Positions 6,006 to 6,774 of a stretch of DNA of 6,774 bases are shown in pieces (the first letter of the stretch is position 1; each line of letters opens with the position of its first letter). The notes below the pieces were generated by a model, which was not told the DNA's origin, did no database searches, and was given only the letters and a program-made list of their open reading frames with translations. Both the position numbers and the translations under genes were made by a program. This stretch comes from Flavobacteriaceae bacterium (GTDB lineage Bacteria > Bacteroidota > Bacteroidia > Flavobacteriales > Flavobacteriaceae). The stretch covers positions 1 to 6,774 of the forward strand of contig DOIV01000111.1 of NCBI GenBank assembly GCA_003511845.1, read 5' to 3'.

Positions 6006-6716
6006 ATGTCAAAATTATTAAAATGCATTATCGTTGATGACGAGCCACCAGCTATAAGATTGCTAGAAAAGTATGTTGCTAAAACTTCTTTTTTAGAATT
6101 GGTAGCTTCAACAACAAATTCATTAGAAGCATTACAACTCATTGAAAACAACGATGTTGATCTTCTTTTTCTTGACATTCAAATGCCTAGTTTAACCGGT
6201 ATTCAATTATCAAAAATTGTAAAAGGCAAAGTGAAAATCATTTTTACCACTGCTTATCCTCAATTTGCCTTAGAAAGTTATAATCTAAATGCCATTGACT
6301 ATTTATTAAAACCATTTGAATTTGAACGGTTTTATCAAGCCGCTTTAAAAGTAAAATCAGATGATAAAGTTGTCGTTGAAAAAGCTCAACTTAATGAATT
6401 TATATTTATTAAAACTGGTAACAAAAACAGCTTTGAAAAGGTATATATAAAAGATATATATTATATTGAAGGATTGAAAAACTATGTAGCAATTCATTTT
6501 AAAGACAAGCAAATAATCACCTACAATACTTTAAAGCATATTGAGGATTATTTGAATGAAAACAACTTTATTAAAATACATAAATCGTATATTATTTCTA
6601 TAAATCACATTGATAAAACAACTACGGATTCCGTTTTTATCAATCAAAATGAATTACCCATAGGAGACACCTATCGGAAAGCTTTTTTTGAGTTGATCAA
6701 TAGAAAAAAATTATAA
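6006..6716 (+). CDS. LytTR-family response regulator
   Basis: A 236-residue cytosolic transcription regulator. The receiver domain (about 5-118) has the acidic pocket Asp11-Asp12-Glu13, phospho-acceptor Asp57 in FLDIQMP, the Thr81-Thr82 switch in FTTAYPQFALE, and the KPF motif with Lys102. A linker leads to a LytTR DNA-binding domain (about 132-234) with the typical blocks YIEGLKNYVAIHF (153-165), FIKIHKSYIISINHI (188-202) and LPIGDTYRK (217-225). Family members bind pairs of 9-bp direct repeats about 21 bp apart and usually activate transcription. Such repeats lie in front of this operon and face both ways. The start codon directly abuts the kinase stop codon, so translation is likely coupled. 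The size and motifs are standard and nothing looks damaged. Its targets are inferred to include this operon and the DUF5694 gene. Confidence 0.95.
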   Translation: MSKLLKCIIVDDEPPAIRLLEKYVAKTSFLELVASTTNSLEALQLIENNDVDLLFLDIQMPSLTGIQLSKIVKGKVKIIFTTAYPQFALESYNLNAIDYLLKPFEFERFYQAALKVKSDDKVVVEKAQLNEFIFIKTGNKNSFEKVYIKDIYYIEGLKNYVAIHFKDKQIITYNTLKHIEDYLNENNFIKIHKSYIISINHIDKTTTDSVFINQNELPIGDTYRKAFFELINRKKL

Positions 6717-6774
6717 TCATCTTAAAATTATTCTTATTTTTCTTCTTCATTTATTTTACAACAAATAATCTCTT
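6717..6774. other. 3' intergenic end of window, nothing supported
   Basis: Fifty-eight very AT-rich bases after the regulator gene. All three minus-strand frames reach a stop within about 40 bases of the window edge, so the tail of a convergent gene could be present but cannot be told from noise. No strong hairpin is visible, and the T-rich plus strand (TTATTCTTATTTTTCTTCTTC) lacks a preceding stem. Confidence 0.3.

Noticed and set aside
6717..6774. 3' end of a convergent minus-strand gene at the window edge
   Set aside because: All three minus-strand frames stop within about 40 bases of the edge, so a true gene end cannot be told from chance.

Overview
The window looks like chromosomal DNA from a member of the Flavobacteriia (Bacteroidota), probably a marine-type Flavobacteriaceae. 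The DNA is very AT-rich, the genes lack Shine-Dalgarno sequences, and there are hints of the TAnnTTTG-type -7 promoter box. The protein families also fit: an Asp-box propeller, small lipoproteins, a single-domain LytS/LytTR pair and a DUF5694 protein. The genus cannot be told from this sequence. I see no tRNA, rRNA, CRISPR, insertion sequence or prophage gene.

Layout. (1) Bases 1-2432, plus strand, form a tight gene run: the 3' part of an Asp-box (BNR/Ycf48-like) beta-propeller protein, a small lipoprotein with a GTG start, and peptidase T (pepT). (2) Bases 2515-2931 hold a small four-helix membrane protein. (3) Bases 3048-3773 hold a CPBP-family (CAAX protease/bacteriocin-processing) membrane protease interrupted by one in-frame TAA, although every catalytic motif is preserved on either side of it. 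(4) Bases 3774-3911 lie between converging genes and contain two hairpins. (5) Bases 3912-4754, minus strand, encode an exported TraB/Tiki-like DUF5694 protein. (6) Bases 4755-4967 are a divergent intergenic region with a striking repeat array. (7) Bases 4968-6716, plus strand, encode a LytS-type sensor histidine kinase and a LytTR response regulator joined with no gap. (8) The last 58 bases hold no gene I can support.

The main result is in region 6. A 9-bp element, GTTTGTATA, occurs twice on the plus strand exactly 21 bp apart. It also occurs on the minus strand as one exact and two 7/9 copies, again exactly 21 bp apart. The inner two pairs are mirror-symmetric about base 4884. Nine-bp direct repeats with 12-bp spacers, and this sequence type, are the known binding architecture of LytTR-domain regulators, and such a regulator is encoded in the adjacent operon. 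The -7-like boxes of the two divergent promoters sit 29 and 30 bp beyond the outermost repeats. I infer that the LytTR regulator controls its own operon and the divergent DUF5694 gene from one shared, mirror-image operator. This would give a compact regulatory unit with a defined target whose signal and biochemical output are unknown.
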